NCBI RefSeq assembly: GCF_007827465.1
Contig: NZ_VISL01000001.1
Coordinates: forward strand, 439,001-503,000
Reading direction: 5' to 3'
DNA from: Dokdonia sp. Hel_I_53
GTDB taxonomy: Bacteria; Bacteroidota; Bacteroidia; Flavobacteriales; Flavobacteriaceae
DNA: 64,000 bases
The translations under genes were made by a program, and so were the position numbers. A model generated the notes under the pieces. The model did not search any database and was not told the origin of the DNA. It saw only the letters and a program-made list of their open reading frames with translations. Numbering within the stretch: the stretch's first letter is position 1; every line of letters starts with the position of its first letter. Shown here piece by piece: positions 62,603-64,000 of the stretch.

Positions 62603-63390
62603 ATAAGGCTTGCTAGTAAATAGTGTTCTTTAGGTAATACGGTATGTGGACTCTCTAGAATTTGTATATTTCTTATGTATGTATATGCCTTTTCATAGAA
62701 TGCATCGCCTTCGTTGATGCTTCCAGAGAGTTTTAATAATATGTCGTCAGGATTAATCGCTAGTTGTTCAAAGCAAAAAAGTAAGTAGTAAATAAAATCT
62801 TCTGGAGTTTTAATATCAAAAAAATTAATAAGTAGTATTTTTTTAGATTGAATTATACCGAGATAAAAATGGGATGGAGAAGTAATAACTAGCGCCTCGG
62901 GATGTGAACTCCCCTGAGAAATTTTAAATAATTGCTTAATAAATAGGGTAGTACTATGATAGTATGTAAATGAACCAAAGTTCTCAAAGAAATAATTATT
63001 TACATTAGTGTATGGTACGTAGACATTAATAAGATCATGTTGTTCTATTCTATCATGAGCAACAAAATCTGTATTTAAAATTTTAGTATTGAATTTGAGA
63101 TAATCTACGGCCTTAGACTCTTCAAACAGGGCTTGTGGAACAACAGAAAAAAGGTTGTTAGAATACACAACCGTAACCTCTTTGAATGATTTTTGTAAAT
63201 CTTCACAATCATTAAAGCCTTGCTCAATGTGATTTGATAAGTTTTGTATTGAAATATTTCCATTAAAGAAAATATTTTTAAAACTTATGACCTCTTGAGA
63301 TTGGATGTTTTGAATAAAAAAAGAAAATCCATCCAAGCGTACTTGGATGGATAGACTATATAATGAGTTTGTTGAGATTTTATTCGTCAT
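62599..63390 (-). CDS. DUF3822 family protein
   Basis: Protein of 263 residues with the pattern of DUF3822, a family found mostly in Bacteroidota that is usually next to rsmD (SLSIQVRLDGFSFFIQN, then VVYSNNLFSVVPQALFEE and INFFDIKTPEDFIYYLLFCFEQL). The fold is thought to be actin-like/ASKHA by some annotations; I cannot confirm that by eye. No signal peptide or membrane helix. The upstream gene overlaps it by 11 bases. Confidence 0.85.
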   Translation of the reverse strand: MTNKISTNSLYSLSIQVRLDGFSFFIQNIQSQEVISFKNIFFNGNISIQNLSNHIEQGFNDCEDLQKSFKEVTVVYSNNLFSVVPQALFEESKAVDYLKFNTKILNTDFVAHDRIEQHDLINVYVPYTNVNNYFFENFGSFTYYHSTTLFIKQLFKISQGSSHPEALVITSPSHFYLGIIQSKKILLINFFDIKTPEDFIYYLLFCFEQLAINPDDILLKLSGSINEGDAFYEKAYTYIRNIQILESPHTVLPKEHYLLASLI

Positions 63391-64000
63391 TTGCGCCGTA
63401 ACTCTTTGGCCAGTTTCCAGATGTAAAAACTCTATCCATAGATCCTACTCTAAGTGCATTACCATTTACACCATCTACAGAAACAATTTGTTTTTCTTTA
63501 ATAACGTAATCTTTGTTTTGATCGTGTAAGATCACATCCTTAGGTACAGAAATTTCAAAAACTGGATACATTGTACCGTTTTTGTCTACTTGTCCAGCAT
63601 CCATATCAAATTTAGCATCCACGCCTTCTACTGGTACATTGATCATCGATTTATATCTATCTGATGATTTGAATAAAGAGTCCTTAACAGCTCTTGTGCC
63701 CAATGTATCAATAAGAGTGATTTCTTTGTATTCGTCTACACCATAAATTTTAGTTTTTTCCTCATCTAAAATTGTTGTGTCACGACGTTGTGTAATTGTA
63801 AATTCTGCCGTATCTATAAATGTTACTAGATTGTCAAAATCCTTTTGATAGGTTCCAGTAACACTTTTATGAGCAAGCTGTGCTTGTCTAAGATCGCGCA
63901 TGTTTTTAATCACAGCAGCATATCTCTTTTCTTTCACTTCGTTAAATTTTACTTCGCCCCATATAGCGTTAAAAAGTAAATACCCTAATACGGCAATTAT
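63380..64000 (-). CDS. Membrane-anchored protein, 5' end outside window
   Basis: The frame is open to the end of the window, and reading it gives IIAVLGYLLFNAIWGEVKFNEVKEKR, a membrane anchor followed by a helical region (KNMRDLRQAQLAHKSVTGTYQKDFDNLVTFID). A GTG at 63937 is an internal codon, not the start. The anchor followed by a long helix and then a beta-rich domain recalls pilin-like or pseudopilin-like proteins. Function unknown. First gene of the rsmD operon on the minus strand. Confidence 0.7.
   Translation of the reverse strand: MIAVLGYLLFNAIWGEVKFNEVKEKRYAAVIKNMRDLRQAQLAHKSVTGTYQKDFDNLVTFIDTAEFTITQRRDTTILDEEKTKIYGVDEYKEITLIDTLGTRAVKDSLFKSSDRYKSMINVPVEGVDAKFDMDAGQVDKNGTMYPVFEISVPKDVILHDQNKDYVIKEKQIVSVDGVNGNALRVGSMDRVFTSGNWPKSYGANDE

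Noticed and set aside
63380..63937. GTG 63937 as the start of the last gene
   Set aside because: The frame continues to the window edge with a membrane helix directly upstream, so the start is outside.
1..64000. CRISPR array, tRNA genes, rRNA operon, insertion sequences or prophage
   Set aside because: No regularly spaced direct repeats, no cloverleaf with a conserved T-arm, no transposase- or integrase-like protein seen on either strand.

Overview
The window is AT-rich chromosomal DNA that looks like a marine member of the Flavobacteriaceae (Bacteroidota). Support comes from a secreted GH5 enzyme with a type IX secretion C-terminal domain, promoter-like TAnnTTTG boxes, almost no Shine-Dalgarno sequences, and families typical of this group (DUF4834, DUF3822, DUF4159, the PPIase trio, the TLC/HEAT transporter, the MarR-FadB-thiolase-acyl-CoA dehydrogenase operon). 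A Dokdonia-like organism is my best guess, from memory only. I see no prophage, insertion sequence, CRISPR array, tRNA or rRNA operon; the only structural RNA gene recognised is RNase P RNA.

Layout. 1-4.7 kb: envelope protein folding operon (three PpiC/SurA-type proteins, the middle one a lipoprotein) ending with a MoxR ATPase. 4.9-7.2 kb: aconitase with its own promoter and terminator. 7.4-12.0 kb: small membrane proteins, a GNAT-like protein, an outer-membrane 'transporter' and a FAD-dependent dehydrogenase. 12.1-14.2 kb: secreted endoglucanase-like GH5 protein with two carbohydrate-binding modules. 14.4-17.4 kb: HMG-CoA lyase, MFS transporter, NAD(P)-binding protein. 17.4-22.3 kb: minus-strand operon of GH13 phosphorylase-like enzyme, tRNA-dihydrouridine synthase and B12-binding radical SAM protein. 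22.3-24.1 kb: a sparse stretch with an NTF2-like protein and a probable gene remnant. 24.1-27.5 kb: pyruvate carboxylase. 27.7-33.6 kb: fatty acid beta-oxidation operon with its MarR regulator. 34-35.2 kb: GAF histidine kinase. 35.4-45.8 kb: an envelope locus with an exported PEP-synthase/dikinase-like protein, two class-A beta-lactamase-like serine hydrolases, a TLC-type (ATP/ADP translocase-like) transporter with HEAT repeats, gamma-glutamyltransferase and an ACP phosphodiesterase-like protein. 46-54.2 kb: housekeeping genes (glmM, acyltransferase, rhomboid protease, SIMPL protein, RluF, cold-shock protein, methyltransferases, AI-2E transporter). 54.3-57.9 kb: ATP-grasp ligase coupled to a DUF1704 metallopeptidase, then DUF4159. 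58.1-61.5 kb: tandem M16 peptidases. 61.7-62.0 kb: rnpB. 62.0-64.0 kb: rsmD, DUF3822 and a membrane-anchored protein cut by the window edge.

The most striking feature is not a gene. A perfect 14-bp palindrome, GCTTTCGCGAAAGC, occurs 17 times in 64 kb, with two degenerate copies. Seven copies are intergenic and ten lie inside genes. In genes the palindrome is read in all three frames, giving AFAKA, FRES or LSRK peptides, usually in loops, tails or the signal-peptide cleavage region. In most copies the dyad symmetry extends past the core with differing bases, so the dyad itself seems conserved or generated. This looks like a dispersed genome-wide palindrome of unknown function.

Metabolically the region combines the TCA cycle (aconitase), anaplerosis (pyruvate carboxylase), beta-oxidation and leucine/HMG-CoA breakdown with polysaccharide use, fitting an aerobic marine heterotroph.
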